From Methylomonas aurea (GTDB lineage: Bacteria > Pseudomonadota > Gammaproteobacteria > Methylococcales > Methylomonadaceae), in the NCBI RefSeq assembly GCF_024505045.1, contig NZ_JANIBM010000007.1, forward strand, positions 124,001 to 188,000: DNA of 64,000 nucleotides. Direction: 5' to 3'. The translations under genes were made by a program, and so were the position numbers. Positions 18,079-27,201 of this stretch are shown piece by piece. Numbering within the stretch: position 1 is the first letter of the stretch; every line of letters starts with the position of its first letter. Below the pieces are notes generated by a model. That model searched no databases. It saw nothing but the letters and a program-made list of their open reading frames with translations, and was not told the origin of the DNA.

Positions 18079-20181
18079 ATGCCTACCGAACCGCACCAGC
18101 ATCCGGACCCGCGGTCGTTGCCGGTCACCACATTGAACGGAATCGGCGCCCAATCCGCCGCCCGCCTGGAAAAACTCGGCATCCGCCATGTGCAGGACCT
18201 GTTGTTCCACCTGCCGTTACGTTACCAGGACCGCAGCCGGATTACGCCGCTCAACCAATTGCTGCCCGGTATGACGGTCTTGGTTTGCGGCCGCGTCGAA
18301 TTCACCGACCAGATTCAACGCGGCAGAAATAGCGTGATTTGCCGCATCGCCGACGGCGGCGGCGAACTGTCGCTCCGGTTTTTTCATTTCTCGGTGCAAC
18401 AAAGCCAGCAATTGAAGCCCGGCGTACAGATCGGCTGTTTCGGCGAAATCCGTTACGGCTTTGCCGGGCTGGAAATGGTACATCCGGAATACCGACTGGT
18501 CGACGATCCGACGCAACTGATCGAGCAGACGCTGACACCGGTGTATCCGTTAACCGAAGGCGTCTCCCAGTCAGCAATACGCAAAGCCGCCCGCCAGGCT
18601 CTGAGCCTATGCCTGCACAGCCGCGATGCGATAAAGGACTGGTTACCTGCAGAACTGCTGCAAAGCCGAGACTACCCCAGCCTGCAGGACGCACTGCATA
18701 CTCTGCATTCACCGCCACCACAACTGTCCGCGCAGATATTGAGCGGAACGCCGTTACCGGCGTTGCGGCGCCTGGCGTTCGAGGAATTTCTGGCCCACCA
18801 TCTGGCCTTACTGCAAGGCAAACAGGCCTACAAACAATGGCCGGCGCCGGCTCTAAGCCTGGATGGGCAGACCAAACAAGCCTTTCTGGCCGCTTTGCCG
18901 TTTCGGCTGACCGCCGCGCAGCAGCGGGTGGCCGCCGAAATCGAGGCCGATTGCCGGCAAAACCGGCCGATGCTGCGCCTGGTGCAAGGCGACGTCGGCT
19001 CGGGCAAGACCGTGGTCGCCGCGCTGGCCGCACTGGCTGCACTCGCTTCCGGCTACCAGACTGCGATCATGGCGCCGACCGAATTACTCTCCGAGCAGCA
19101 TTTCCGCAATTTCACGCATTGGTTCGCCGACCTGCCGACCCGAGTGCTGTTTCTGAGCGGCCAACTGAAGGGCAAAACCCGGCAACAAACGTTACAGGCG
19201 CTGGCCGACGGCAGCGCCGGGATTGTGATCGGCACCCATGCCTTGTTCCAGGACAGTGTGCATTTTCACAAACTGGGGTTGATCGTCATCGACGAGCAAC
19301 ACCGTTTCGGCGTCCATCAGCGTTTGGCCTTGCGCGAAAAAGGCCAAACCGGCGGTTTGCGGCCGCACCAGTTGATCATGACCGCAACGCCGATTCCGCG
19401 AACCTTGGCAATGCTGCAATATTCCGATTTGGACATCTCGGTGATCGACGAACTACCGCCGGGCCGCAAACCGGTCGCAACCAGCGCGATATCGTCGGAA
19501 CGCCGGGCGGACGTGATCGGCAGGATCGAACATTGGGTCGCTCAACAACGCCAAGCCTATTGGGTTTGTACCTTGATCGAGGAGTCGGAAGTCCTGCAAT
19601 GCGAGGCGGCGGAAAAGACCGCCGCCGCGTTGCGCCAAGCGCTACCCAAGGTACGCATCGGCTTGGTCCACGGCCGGATGAAATCTGCCGAGAAGGACGC
19701 GGTGATGCAGGCGTTCAAAAACCGGGAGTGCGACCTATTGGTGGCTACTACGGTGATCGAAGTCGGCGTCGACGTACCCAACGCCGGGCTGATGGTGATC
19801 GAAAATCCGGAACGGCTGGGACTATCGCAATTGCATCAGTTGCGCGGCCGGGTCGGGCGCGGCAATCAGGACAGTTATTGCCTGCTGCTCTACCAAGCGC
19901 CGTTGTCGCAAACCGGCAAACAACGCCTGGCAATTTTGAAACAAAGCAACGACGGCTTCGTCATCGCCGAAAAAGACCTGGAATTGCGCGGCCCCGGCGA
20001 AGTGATGGGCACCCGCCAGACCGGACAGATTCAGTTTAAAATCGCCGACCTGGAACGCGACCGCGAACTGCTGGAATCGATTCCGGCCGCCGCGCAGACA
20101 ATCGTTCAACATCATCCCGAAATCATCCAACCCCTCATCGACCGCTGGATCGGCCGCAGCCGCCATTACGCCGAGGTTTAG
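18079..20181 (+). CDS. recG: ATP-dependent DNA helicase RecG
   Basis: Start chosen at the ATG at 18079 (MPTEPHQHPDP), giving 700 aa; an in-frame start at 17953 lies inside ridA and is unlikely. N-terminal wedge/OB domain (PLRYQDRSR, then VEFTDQIQRG), Walker A GDVGSGKT (304-311), DEQH box (Asp405), helicase C motifs with QLRGRVGRG, and the RecG C-terminal segment. It reverses stalled replication forks and processes recombination intermediates. Followed 3 bp later by ubiC. Confidence 0.96.
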   Translation: MPTEPHQHPDPRSLPVTTLNGIGAQSAARLEKLGIRHVQDLLFHLPLRYQDRSRITPLNQLLPGMTVLVCGRVEFTDQIQRGRNSVICRIADGGGELSLRFFHFSVQQSQQLKPGVQIGCFGEIRYGFAGLEMVHPEYRLVDDPTQLIEQTLTPVYPLTEGVSQSAIRKAARQALSLCLHSRDAIKDWLPAELLQSRDYPSLQDALHTLHSPPPQLSAQILSGTPLPALRRLAFEEFLAHHLALLQGKQAYKQWPAPALSLDGQTKQAFLAALPFRLTAAQQRVAAEIEADCRQNRPMLRLVQGDVGSGKTVVAALAALAALASGYQTAIMAPTELLSEQHFRNFTHWFADLPTRVLFLSGQLKGKTRQQTLQALADGSAGIVIGTHALFQDSVHFHKLGLIVIDEQHRFGVHQRLALREKGQTGGLRPHQLIMTATPIPRTLAMLQYSDLDISVIDELPPGRKPVATSAISSERRADVIGRIEHWVAQQRQAYWVCTLIEESEVLQCEAAEKTAAALRQALPKVRIGLVHGRMKSAEKDAVMQAFKNRECDLLVATTVIEVGVDVPNAGLMVIENPERLGLSQLHQLRGRVGRGNQDSYCLLLYQAPLSQTGKQRLAILKQSNDGFVIAEKDLELRGPGEVMGTRQTGQIQFKIADLERDRELLESIPAAAQTIVQHHPEIIQPLIDRWIGRSRHYAEV

Positions 20182-20184
20182 CCA

Positions 20185-20748
20185 TTGCCCGACAAGAGTT
20201 TTCTATTTAAACGCCCGCCGCTGTGGTCTGCCCACGAGACCGCGGCACAGCGACGATTAACGCCAGCGCTGCAATCCTGGCTAAACGAGACCGGTTCGTT
20301 GACCAAGCGCTTGCGCGGGATTTACGGCAACCGCTTCGGTGTCGAGTTACTGTTCCACCGCTGGAAACCGGCATTCAACGACGAGTGCCGGCTACTTCAG
20401 TTGCCGCCGGCGCGCTACCAGTTGATCCGCGAGGTTTTGTTGCATGCCGATGGCCGGCCGCTGGTATTGGCGCGTACCGTTTTGCCGGACCCTACCATCA
20501 AGATTGCCCACCGCAATCTGTCTCACCTCGGCAACCGGCCATTGGGGGAAGTGATTTTCGCCTATCCCGACCTTGAACGCCGCCAGCGCCAGTTCAGCCG
20601 TGCCGAACCAAGCCAATGGACGCCTGCCGTACAGACCAGGATCGCGTTGGAACAGGCGGTTTGGGGCCGGCGCACGGAGTATGCCATTCACGGCCATTCA
20701 TTGCTGGTCGCCGAATTTTTTCTGCCTGCGCTGTTGCAAAAGATTTAG
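20185..20748 (+). CDS. ubiC: Chorismate--pyruvate lyase
   Basis: A 187-aa UbiC homologue starting at a TTG three bases after recG, as no ATG/GTG fits. It converts chorismate to 4-hydroxybenzoate, the first committed step of ubiquinone synthesis. Family features include REVLLHADGRPLVLARTVLP and LGNRPLGEVIF, plus the Glu near the C-terminus (VAEFFLP). ubiA is not adjacent. The TTG start may limit expression or may be a coupling start. Confidence 0.92.
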   Translation: MPDKSFLFKRPPLWSAHETAAQRRLTPALQSWLNETGSLTKRLRGIYGNRFGVELLFHRWKPAFNDECRLLQLPPARYQLIREVLLHADGRPLVLARTVLPDPTIKIAHRNLSHLGNRPLGEVIFAYPDLERRQRQFSRAEPSQWTPAVQTRIALEQAVWGRRTEYAIHGHSLLVAEFFLPALLQKI

Positions 20749-20757
20749 GCGACTCAG

Positions 20758-21420
20758 TTACTCGAACAATTTGAAAACCACCGCGGCAATAGCCTCCAAA
20801 ACCTCGGCTTCGCTGCCGGCCCGGTTAGCGGGCACAGCAGAATCGCTGCGAAATGCGGGTTTGGCGGTTTCGGCTCGGGCCTTGGCTTGGCGTTCCGTCG
20901 TCTTTTTTCGATCGAGCAACTGGCCACCGGCCTTTTTCCATTCCAACAAATGACTGATCTGGCCGTTATCCAGCCACACGCCGTGGCCCTTGCAACGGTT
21001 GACGACCACGCCGCTCTGGTAGCCGTAAAGCATCCGGTTCATCAACACCTGGCAAACCGGGCATTTCAAATATTTGACCGGACGATCGGCTTGGTAACGT
21101 TCGCGATTGATGTTTTGCAGCAGAGGCAGATTGAAGTCGGCCACCGGCGCAACCGAGTCTTCCAGCAGCACCTCCAGTTCGCCCGGATCGAAAAACAAGC
21201 CGAAACACTCGGAGCAACGCTCGATATGCAGCGTACCTTCACGGCTCAACGCAACGGTTTGCAGTCCGATTGCGCAGTTAGGGCATTGGCGCTTAACACC
21301 GGCGTCGGCGACGCGAACAGCTTGTCGCCCGAGTAAGTCCATGTCGTTGCGCACGCCGCAATATCGGCACACCTGCGTATTGGCCGGCAACGGCGCCGAG
21401 CATTGCATGCAAAGAGCCAT
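20758..21420 (-). CDS. Multi-zinc-ribbon protein of unknown function
   Basis: A 220-aa protein with CMQC/CRYC, CPNC/CSEC and CPVC plus C-x-G-H-G-V-W-L-D motifs, i.e. zinc-ribbon modules of the zf-TFIIB type separated by helical linkers. The C-terminal 50 residues are charged and low-complexity before a hydrophobic end. It converges with ubiC. It could be a nucleic-acid- or protein-binding adaptor; no enzymatic motif is visible. Confidence 0.75.
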   Translation of the reverse strand: MALCMQCSAPLPANTQVCRYCGVRNDMDLLGRQAVRVADAGVKRQCPNCAIGLQTVALSREGTLHIERCSECFGLFFDPGELEVLLEDSVAPVADFNLPLLQNINRERYQADRPVKYLKCPVCQVLMNRMLYGYQSGVVVNRCKGHGVWLDNGQISHLLEWKKAGGQLLDRKKTTERQAKARAETAKPAFRSDSAVPANRAGSEAEVLEAIAAVVFKLFE

Positions 21421-21615
21421 TAGCGCTCGCTCCGAAAAGGGTTAGCGACCGCAGAATACGACATTTCTGCACGCAAGCCGGCGGATAATTGAGCATCCGC
21501 CGCCATCCTGAACTCAATGCCATCCTCGACCCTCATCGCCACCTCGTCACACTGGAGAACACGCGAATTATTGCGTAATATCGCCGCTCAATTATGGCAA
21601 AAATACGGAGTTGCA

Positions 21616-22143
21616 GTGGCAATCAGAATTTATAAAGGTAAATCTCCCCGGGTAGGTGAACGCGTGTTCGTTGACGATGCCGCAATCGTGATCGGCGACG
21701 TTGAGCTGGGCGATGACGTTTCGATCTGGCCGACCAGTGTCGTGCGCGGCGACGTCGAGAGCATCAAAATCGGTAGCGGCACTAATGTCCAGGACGGCGC
21801 GGTATTGCACGTCTCCCACGCCGGCGATTTTTCGCCGAACGGCCATCCGCTCACTATCGGCCGGGGCGTCACGATTGGCCATCGGGCCGTGGTCCACGCC
21901 TGTACGATAGGCGATTACTGTCTGATAGGCATCGGCGCGATCGTCATGGACGACGCCGAACTGGGCGATTACGTGATGCTAGGGGCCGGCGCGCTGGTGG
22001 CGCCGGGCAAGAAATTGGAAAGCGGTTTTTTATACGTCGGCGCGCCGGCGAAGCAAATCCGTGCTCTGACCGATGCCGAAAAACAATTTCTGGAGTATTC
22101 GGCCAAACACTATGTGCGCTTGAAGAACGATTATCTCGGTTGA
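21616..22143 (+). CDS. Gamma-class carbonic anhydrase-like hexapeptide protein
   Basis: Start chosen at GTG 21616 because CGGAG lies five bases upstream; the ATG at 21517 has no such site and would add 33 atypical residues. The 175-aa product is a left-handed beta-helix with the metal-binding His pattern (LHVSH, then IGHRAVVHACTIG), as in YrdA/CaiE and Cam-type proteins. It is probably a zinc- or iron-dependent carbonic anhydrase-like enzyme; YrdA-like members often show no CA activity in vitro. Confidence 0.9.
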   Translation: MAIRIYKGKSPRVGERVFVDDAAIVIGDVELGDDVSIWPTSVVRGDVESIKIGSGTNVQDGAVLHVSHAGDFSPNGHPLTIGRGVTIGHRAVVHACTIGDYCLIGIGAIVMDDAELGDYVMLGAGALVAPGKKLESGFLYVGAPAKQIRALTDAEKQFLEYSAKHYVRLKNDYLG

Positions 22144-22508
22144 CTGGTTGGATTTGCCGAGTCCGATCGGTACAGCTTGTGCTTGCCGAAATCGAGACCA
22201 GGCCATAATATTGATACGATATTTGTTTGACAAGCCCCGCCACTTGCTTTATTGTTTCGATTCGACACCATTTGACGGATCGAAACGGCCATAAGCAGTT
22301 TCATTGATAAGCACTGCCCCATCCGGGCATTGCCGAGGCAACCGTCTCCAGTACCGCCGTCCCGTAGGCAACTCGTTGCCACGACCACGAACACCCAATG
22401 CGGCTAGTGTCAGAATGCACGGGTCCGCCCTGATGGCGCGGACACCGGTTTTAATAATCGGTTTCGGCACGTTAGAGGCCAAAGCCACAGCTAGCGAGGC
22501 GCAGCACC
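22144..22508. other. 365-bp intergenic region without a recognised gene
   Basis: No protein gene is convincing here. Open frames on the minus strand read through it, but have no family signature or ribosome-binding site. An AT-rich patch around 22205-22235 may be a promoter. One minus-strand frame has a CPDG tetrad reminiscent of a ferredoxin tail, too little to call a pseudogene. Confidence 0.4.
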
Positions 22509-22703
22509 ATGTCACAAGTTACTCAAGAAAAACCGGAAAAAGATAACTTCGTCCTCTACGTCGTCTTGGCCACGGCAGTCGTCGTCGGGGCAATTTTGGC
22601 GGTAAAAATGAACGAGAACGAAAAATTCGCCCCCATTAAAGATCAAATCGCCGAAGAAAATCGGCTGATGAACATCCGCGTTATCGCCAATCGCGAGGAC
22701 TAA
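22509..22703 (+). CDS. Small single-pass membrane protein
   Basis: 64 aa: polar N-terminus, one membrane helix (about residues 14-32, FVLYVVLATAVVVGAILAV), and a charged C-terminal tail. No family is recognised. It is three bases upstream of the Cys-rich secreted protein, so the two are probably co-transcribed and may act in the envelope together. Confidence 0.65.
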   Translation: MSQVTQEKPEKDNFVLYVVLATAVVVGAILAVKMNENEKFAPIKDQIAEENRLMNIRVIANRED

Positions 22704-22706
22704 GTT

Positions 22707-23066
22707 ATGATCAAAACCACTTTCATCGGCAGCCTGTTCGCCACGCTGTTATTGGCTAATCCGGTTAACGCCACCGAATACATTTATCGCGACATTATGG
22801 CGAATACGCTGGCGCCTGAGCATTGCCAAGCCGTATCAAAAGCCAAAGAAAACGCGACGAAAAACTATAACATCGACCGTTTCAGCAAGAAGTTTTGCCA
22901 GTCGCAAGGCTACGGCTGGCATGTCGACGAAGTAAAAAGTGTCGGCAATACCGTCTGCGACAGTTGCGGCAATACTCAGGAAGCCAGATGCCACCAGGAA
23001 GACGTGGTTGTGGCCTGCAAACGCATCAAACCGGGCACGGTAGGCATGCTGCCGGGCAAAGGCTAA
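22707..23066 (+). CDS. Secreted Cys-rich protein of unknown function
   Basis: 119 aa with a clear signal peptide (LFATLLLANPVNA, cleavage about residue 22) and six to seven Cys in the mature part, including CDSCG, consistent with disulphides or metal binding. No family is recognised. It is linked to the small membrane protein before it and followed by a hairpin ending at about 23150. Confidence 0.7.
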   Translation: MIKTTFIGSLFATLLLANPVNATEYIYRDIMANTLAPEHCQAVSKAKENATKNYNIDRFSKKFCQSQGYGWHVDEVKSVGNTVCDSCGNTQEARCHQEDVVVACKRIKPGTVGMLPGKG

Positions 23067-23120
23067 TAGTTGATTCCCCGCGGGACAAACTCTGCAACGT
23101 CCCGGTTTTTCCAACCCGAA

Positions 23121-23156
23121 TGCCGCCGAAATCCGTTTGTTCGGCGGCACGTTTTC
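23121..23156 (+). terminator. Hairpin after the secreted Cys-rich protein
   Basis: TGCCGCCGAA pairs with TTCGGCGGCA and is followed by CGTTTTC. It lies between converging genes and may serve both. Confidence 0.6.
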
Positions 23157-23162
23157 AGGCGG

Positions 23163-23594
23163 CTAAGGTTGCAACCAGTCGATGATATGATCTTCCAGGT
23201 CGGTGACCTGCGATTCCTTGATAGCATAACTGCTGATCGACACCCCTGCATCTCTAACCGAGTCCGCCGAACCGGAAACCAAAGGATGCCAATCCGGCAA
23301 AGGTTGACCGTCAGCCAATAGTCGGTAGGCACAGGTTTTCGGCATCCAGCGGTACTCGGCAAAATCATGCTGCTTCAAATCAAGGCAATCCGGCACCAGC
23401 GTGCAGCGTTCACTGTAACGGGTACAGCTACAAGTATTCAGATCGATCAAGTCGCAGACAACATTGGTAAACGCAATGTCGCCGGTATCTTCATCCTCGA
23501 GTTTATGCAAACAGCACTGGCCGCAATGGTCGCACAAGGACTCCCACTCCTGAGCGGTCATTTGGAGCAAGGTTTTGGTTTCCCAAAATTTCAT
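23163..23594 (-). CDS. ycgN: YcgN-family (UPF0260/YkgJ) Cys-cluster protein
   Basis: 143 aa with CDHCGQCC near residue 22 and further Cys, the CxxCxxCC pattern of the YkgJ/YcgN family, thought to bind zinc or an iron cluster. Length matches UPF0260. It directly follows ftsX on the same strand (3-bp gap). Biochemical role unknown. Confidence 0.88.
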   Translation of the reverse strand: MKFWETKTLLQMTAQEWESLCDHCGQCCLHKLEDEDTGDIAFTNVVCDLIDLNTCSCTRYSERCTLVPDCLDLKQHDFAEYRWMPKTCAYRLLADGQPLPDWHPLVSGSADSVRDAGVSISSYAIKESQVTDLEDHIIDWLQP

Positions 23595-23597
23595 CGT

Positions 23598-24566
23598 TTA
23601 CTGGGGCTTTAGTTGGCGCAGTTGATAATGCAAAACCGCCCAAGAACCCAGCACCGCCAGCGCCGCCGAAATCATCAGCAACAACAAGAACTCGGAAAAG
23701 CTCAAAAACAGCAATTCGAACGAACTATTGTAGAGCGTGGAGAGCTTTTCTACCGGGGACTCCAGAATCAGCAACATGACCGTGACGATCAGCCAGCCCA
23801 AGAAGCCGGAGATAAAACCGAGCCAGAATCCGGTGTACAGAAACGGGCGCTGGATAAAAGCATGGGTAGCACCGACCAGCTTGGAAATGAACACCTCGTC
23901 CTGACGGTTTTGCAATTCCAGGCGAATCGTGTTGCCGGTGATGAAAGTCACGGCAAATCCGAGCAGCAAGCTGACCAAAAGCACACCGCGGCTGGCGATC
24001 AGCATAATGGTTTGCAGCCGCGCCACCCATTGCATATCGACCTGGACGAACTCTACTTGCGGCAATTGCTTGAAATCGGCCATCAATTTCTCGATATCCT
24101 CGCTATGTTCCAGCGCATTCCGCGGTAACACCTGAATCACGCTGGGCAACGGATTGCGCTCCAGAGCGTTTAACGCATCGCTGAAACCGCTATTGGCTTT
24201 GAACTCCTCCAACGCCTGCTTTTTGCTGATGTACTTGACTTCGGCAACGCTCGGGTTTTGTTGCAACTGTTCCATGAGCTTCTGCCCCGCCGCATCGGTA
24301 ATGCCCTCATGCAGGAACAGCGACATTTGGTTACTCGATTCCAGATTGCCGGTCAACTGCTCGACGTTTGCCACGACGATGTAAAAGCTGCTGGCCAACG
24401 ATACTGCAATCGCCAACACCAACACTGTCATCGCCGAGGTGAACGGCGTGCGGGTCAAGCGGCCCAGACTGGAAAACAGGCCGTGGGCATGGTTCAGCAG
24501 ATAGGCCTCAAATAGCTCTACAATACGATTGCCGGCATGTTTACGGCGGATTTGTGTCATCATCAA
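23598..24566 (-). CDS. ftsX: Cell-division protein FtsX
   Basis: 322 aa, four membrane helices: one near residues 43-68, the other three at the C-terminal half, with a large periplasmic loop between TM1 and TM2. FtsEX couples ATP hydrolysis to activation of septal peptidoglycan hydrolases through EnvC or similar partners. It overlaps ftsE by four bases (ATGA). The order ftsY-ftsE-ftsX is the classical one, here with ftsY fused to ctaA. Confidence 0.95.
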   Translation of the reverse strand: MMMTQIRRKHAGNRIVELFEAYLLNHAHGLFSSLGRLTRTPFTSAMTVLVLAIAVSLASSFYIVVANVEQLTGNLESSNQMSLFLHEGITDAAGQKLMEQLQQNPSVAEVKYISKKQALEEFKANSGFSDALNALERNPLPSVIQVLPRNALEHSEDIEKLMADFKQLPQVEFVQVDMQWVARLQTIMLIASRGVLLVSLLLGFAVTFITGNTIRLELQNRQDEVFISKLVGATHAFIQRPFLYTGFWLGFISGFLGWLIVTVMLLILESPVEKLSTLYNSSFELLFLSFSEFLLLLMISAALAVLGSWAVLHYQLRQLKPQ

Positions 24567-25219
24567 CTTGCTACCAAATGGCCTTTGTCGAGCGTCAGCA
24601 CCCGATGTTCCAGGTGATTGATCAGTTCTATGTCGTGGGTCGCGACCAATACCGTCACGCCGACCTGCTTGAACTGCTCGAACATATGCATGACTTCTGC
24701 CGACAAATCCGGATCCAGGTTGCCGGTGGGTTCGTCGGCCAATATCAGTTTCGGTTTGTTGACGATGGCTCTGGCGATGCCGACCCGCTGCTGCTCTCCG
24801 CCGGACAGAGCCAGCGGGTGTTTGCGTTCCTTGCCCAGCAAGCCGACCTTATCCAGTGACGCCCGGACCCGACGCGCGACTTCCTGATGGTTGTAGCCGG
24901 AAACCACCAGTGGCAATGCCACGTTATCGAATACGGTCCGGTCGTTCAGCAATTTGTAGTCCTGAAAGATCAAACCCAGGTTTCGCCGCATATAGGGTAT
25001 TTTCCGGTCGCTAATCCGACTGATATTCTGACCATCCAGAAAGATGTTACCGCGCGTGCACTGCTCCATCATTGCAATCAACTTCAGCAAAGTACTTTTT
25101 CCGGCCCCGGAACGCCCGGTCAAAAACGCCATCTCGCCACGTTGCAAATGAAAACTGACGTCGGTCAAAGCCTCGCCGGCATCCGGATAGCGTTTGCTCA
25201 CGTGTTCGAATTTCAGCAT
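24563..25219 (-). CDS. ftsE: Cell-division ATP-binding protein FtsE
   Basis: 218-aa ABC ATPase: Walker [10 protein letters not shown] (35-43), signature [15 protein letters not shown], Walker [13 protein letters not shown], then the D- and H-loops (VATHD). It partners FtsX at the septum. It begins five bases after the ctaA-ftsY stop, so expression is linked to the upstream fusion. Confidence 0.96.
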   Translation of the reverse strand: MLKFEHVSKRYPDAGEALTDVSFHLQRGEMAFLTGRSGAGKSTLLKLIAMMEQCTRGNIFLDGQNISRISDRKIPYMRRNLGLIFQDYKLLNDRTVFDNVALPLVVSGYNHQEVARRVRASLDKVGLLGKERKHPLALSGGEQQRVGIARAIVNKPKLILADEPTGNLDPDLSAEVMHMFEQFKQVGVTVLVATHDIELINHLEHRVLTLDKGHLVAS

Positions 25220-25223
25220 GGGC

Positions 25224-27197
25224 TCAGTCTTTTACAAACAGCGCATCGACGAAAGTTTTCGCGTCGAAATCCTGCAAATCGTCTATCTGCTCGCCGACGC
25301 CGATAAAACGGATCGGCACCCGCAACTGGTTGGCCAACGCGAAAATGATACCGCCTTTGGCGGTGCCGTCCAATTTGGTCAAGGCGATACCGGTCAGCGC
25401 GACCGCTTCGTTGAATAACCTGGCTTGCGACAGCGCATTCTGGCCGGTGCCGGCATCCAGAATCAGCAACACTTCATGCGGCGCCGATTCGTCCAATTTG
25501 CCCATGATGCGTTTGATCTTCTTCAACTCGTCCATCAAATTGGATTTGGTGTGCAAACGGCCGGCGGTGTCGGCGATCAGCACATCGATGTTCTTGGCTT
25601 TGGCCGATTGCAAGGCATCGAAAATCACCGAAGCAGAGTCGGCGCCGGTATGTTGAGCCACAACCTGAACATTGTTACGCTCGCCCCAAGTCTGCAATTG
25701 TTCGACCGCCGCAGCGCGGAAAGTATCGCCAGCCGCCAGCATCACACTGTGGCCTTGCTGTTGCAGGCGTTTGGCCAGTTTGCCGATGGACGTGGTCTTG
25801 CCGACGCCGTTGACGCCGACCACCAAAATCACGAAAGGCCCTTCCTGTTGCGGAATCCGCAACGGCTGACTGCAGGGCTCCAACAGGGCTTGCAACTGCT
25901 GTTTCAAGGCGGCGCTCAGGGCTTCGCCGTCGCTGAGCTGGTCGCGTTCCAGGTTTGCGGTCAATTGCTGGATAATCTGGCTGGTGGTTTCGATGCCCAG
26001 GTCGGCCATCAACAGATCGGCCTCCAATTGCTCCAGCAAATCCTTGGTAACGGCTTTTTGGCCGAAGGCCAAGCTTCCCAATACACCGCTCAGTCCGCTA
26101 CGCGTCTTTTTCAACTGACCGGTCAGCCTCAGGTACAACGATTCCGGACTGGAAGGCTGCGCCACGACCGTTTCGGCCGCCGGCTCGGGAACGAGCGGCC
26201 ATTCGCCTGGTTCTGCAACCAGTTCGGCTTCGTCGCCCAGGCTGTATCGGCTGAACAGCAACATTGCCAACAAGGGGAGCATCAACAAGGCCGCGAACGC
26301 ATTATGCGCGACCGCCAGCGCTAACGGCAGCGTGTTTTTGACGCCGAAGACGCCGAGAGCGATTTGAATCAGCAACAGCAGACTCAGGGCATTGCCGGCC
26401 ATGCGCACTGGCCTCGGGTAACGTTCAGAGGTCGCGACCAACATCAATGCGCTCAATACCAGAAAGGTAAACCCAGCAAATACCCGATGCACCGCCTGAA
26501 TCGCCATCTTCGCATCGGCAGACAAAGCATCGGCATTGCCGAATAGATCGAATGCGCGTTGGTAATCGGTTTCCGGCAGCCACTGGCCGTTACAACGCGG
26601 AAAATCGGCGCAGGCCAGACCGGCGTAATTGCTGCTGACCCATCCGCCCAAACCGATTTGGGCCAGCAATACCAAAATAGCAATCCAGACAAACCAGGTC
26701 GGTCCGGACTTCGCCGTTCTCGGCGTCAACTGCGGATGCAACCGCAAATAGCTCCAGGCGATGGCCCAGAACGTGGCAAATCCCAACAGTAGATGGCCGG
26801 TGACCACAAGCGGCATGGTGCCGGAGGCAACGGTCCACATGCCCAGTGCAGCCTGAGCGGCAATCAGAAACAATGCCAACCCGCTCCAAGCCAACGCGGC
26901 GGCCCGCTCACTCTGGCGCCAAGCGAATCCGAACCAGACCAGTGCCAAAACGGCCAAGCCGCCCGCCAAATAACGATGTGCCATTTCTTTCCAGGCCTTG
27001 GCGGTATCGAGCGCTTGCTGCGGAAATCCGGCCGCTGCTTCGGCTTTGAATTGCGGACTGTCGCTGACGAAGGCTTTACCGTAGCAGCCGGGCCAATCCG
27101 GGCAGCCGAGGCCGGCATGAGTCAAGCGCACATAGGCGCCGACGACGATGACAAGCAGCGCTAGTAGCGTGCAACACAGGGTTAGTTTTCTGAACAT
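25224..27197 (-). CDS. Fusion of haem A synthase (CtaA/Cox15) and signal-recognition-particle receptor FtsY
   Basis: One 657-aa frame. Residues 1-318 are a complete CtaA: RLTHAGLGCPDWPGC start, multiple membrane helices, and the conserved haem-ligand His (His74 in AHRY, His135, His237 in VHRVF, His298 in AHNAF). Residues about 319-352 are an acidic/Pro-rich linker (EAELVAEPGEWPLVPEPAAE), like an FtsY A-domain. Residues 353-657 are a full FtsY NG GTPase: GVNGVGKTT (461-469), DTFRAAA (491-497), DTAGR (543-547), TKLDG. The CtaA helices would give FtsY a constitutive membrane anchor. CtaA oxidises haem O to haem A for the aa3 oxidase; FtsY receives ribosome-SRP complexes. No internal ribosome-binding site was found at the junction. 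Confidence 0.9.
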   Translation of the reverse strand: MFRKLTLCCTLLALLVIVVGAYVRLTHAGLGCPDWPGCYGKAFVSDSPQFKAEAAAGFPQQALDTAKAWKEMAHRYLAGGLAVLALVWFGFAWRQSERAAALAWSGLALFLIAAQAALGMWTVASGTMPLVVTGHLLLGFATFWAIAWSYLRLHPQLTPRTAKSGPTWFVWIAILVLLAQIGLGGWVSSNYAGLACADFPRCNGQWLPETDYQRAFDLFGNADALSADAKMAIQAVHRVFAGFTFLVLSALMLVATSERYPRPVRMAGNALSLLLLIQIALGVFGVKNTLPLALAVAHNAFAALLMLPLLAMLLFSRYSLGDEAELVAEPGEWPLVPEPAAETVVAQPSSPESLYLRLTGQLKKTRSGLSGVLGSLAFGQKAVTKDLLEQLEADLLMADLGIETTSQIIQQLTANLERDQLSDGEALSAALKQQLQALLEPCSQPLRIPQQEGPFVILVVGVNGVGKTTSIGKLAKRLQQQGHSVMLAAGDTFRAAAVEQLQTWGERNNVQVVAQHTGADSASVIFDALQSAKAKNIDVLIADTAGRLHTKSNLMDELKKIKRIMGKLDESAPHEVLLILDAGTGQNALSQARLFNEAVALTGIALTKLDGTAKGGIIFALANQLRVPIRFIGVGEQIDDLQDFDAKTFVDALFVKD

Positions 27198-27201
27198 GTG
27201 A

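Noticed and set aside
18339-20039. A 566-residue open frame on the plus strand inside recG
   Set aside because: It is the +1 shadow of recG: Arg/Gly/Ala-rich, no family motif, and recG's own frame holds all helicase motifs.
22249-22515. Minus-strand frame with a CPDG tetrad, possible ferredoxin remnant
   Set aside because: Only one Cys motif of four is present and no ribosome-binding site exists; chance match is more likely.
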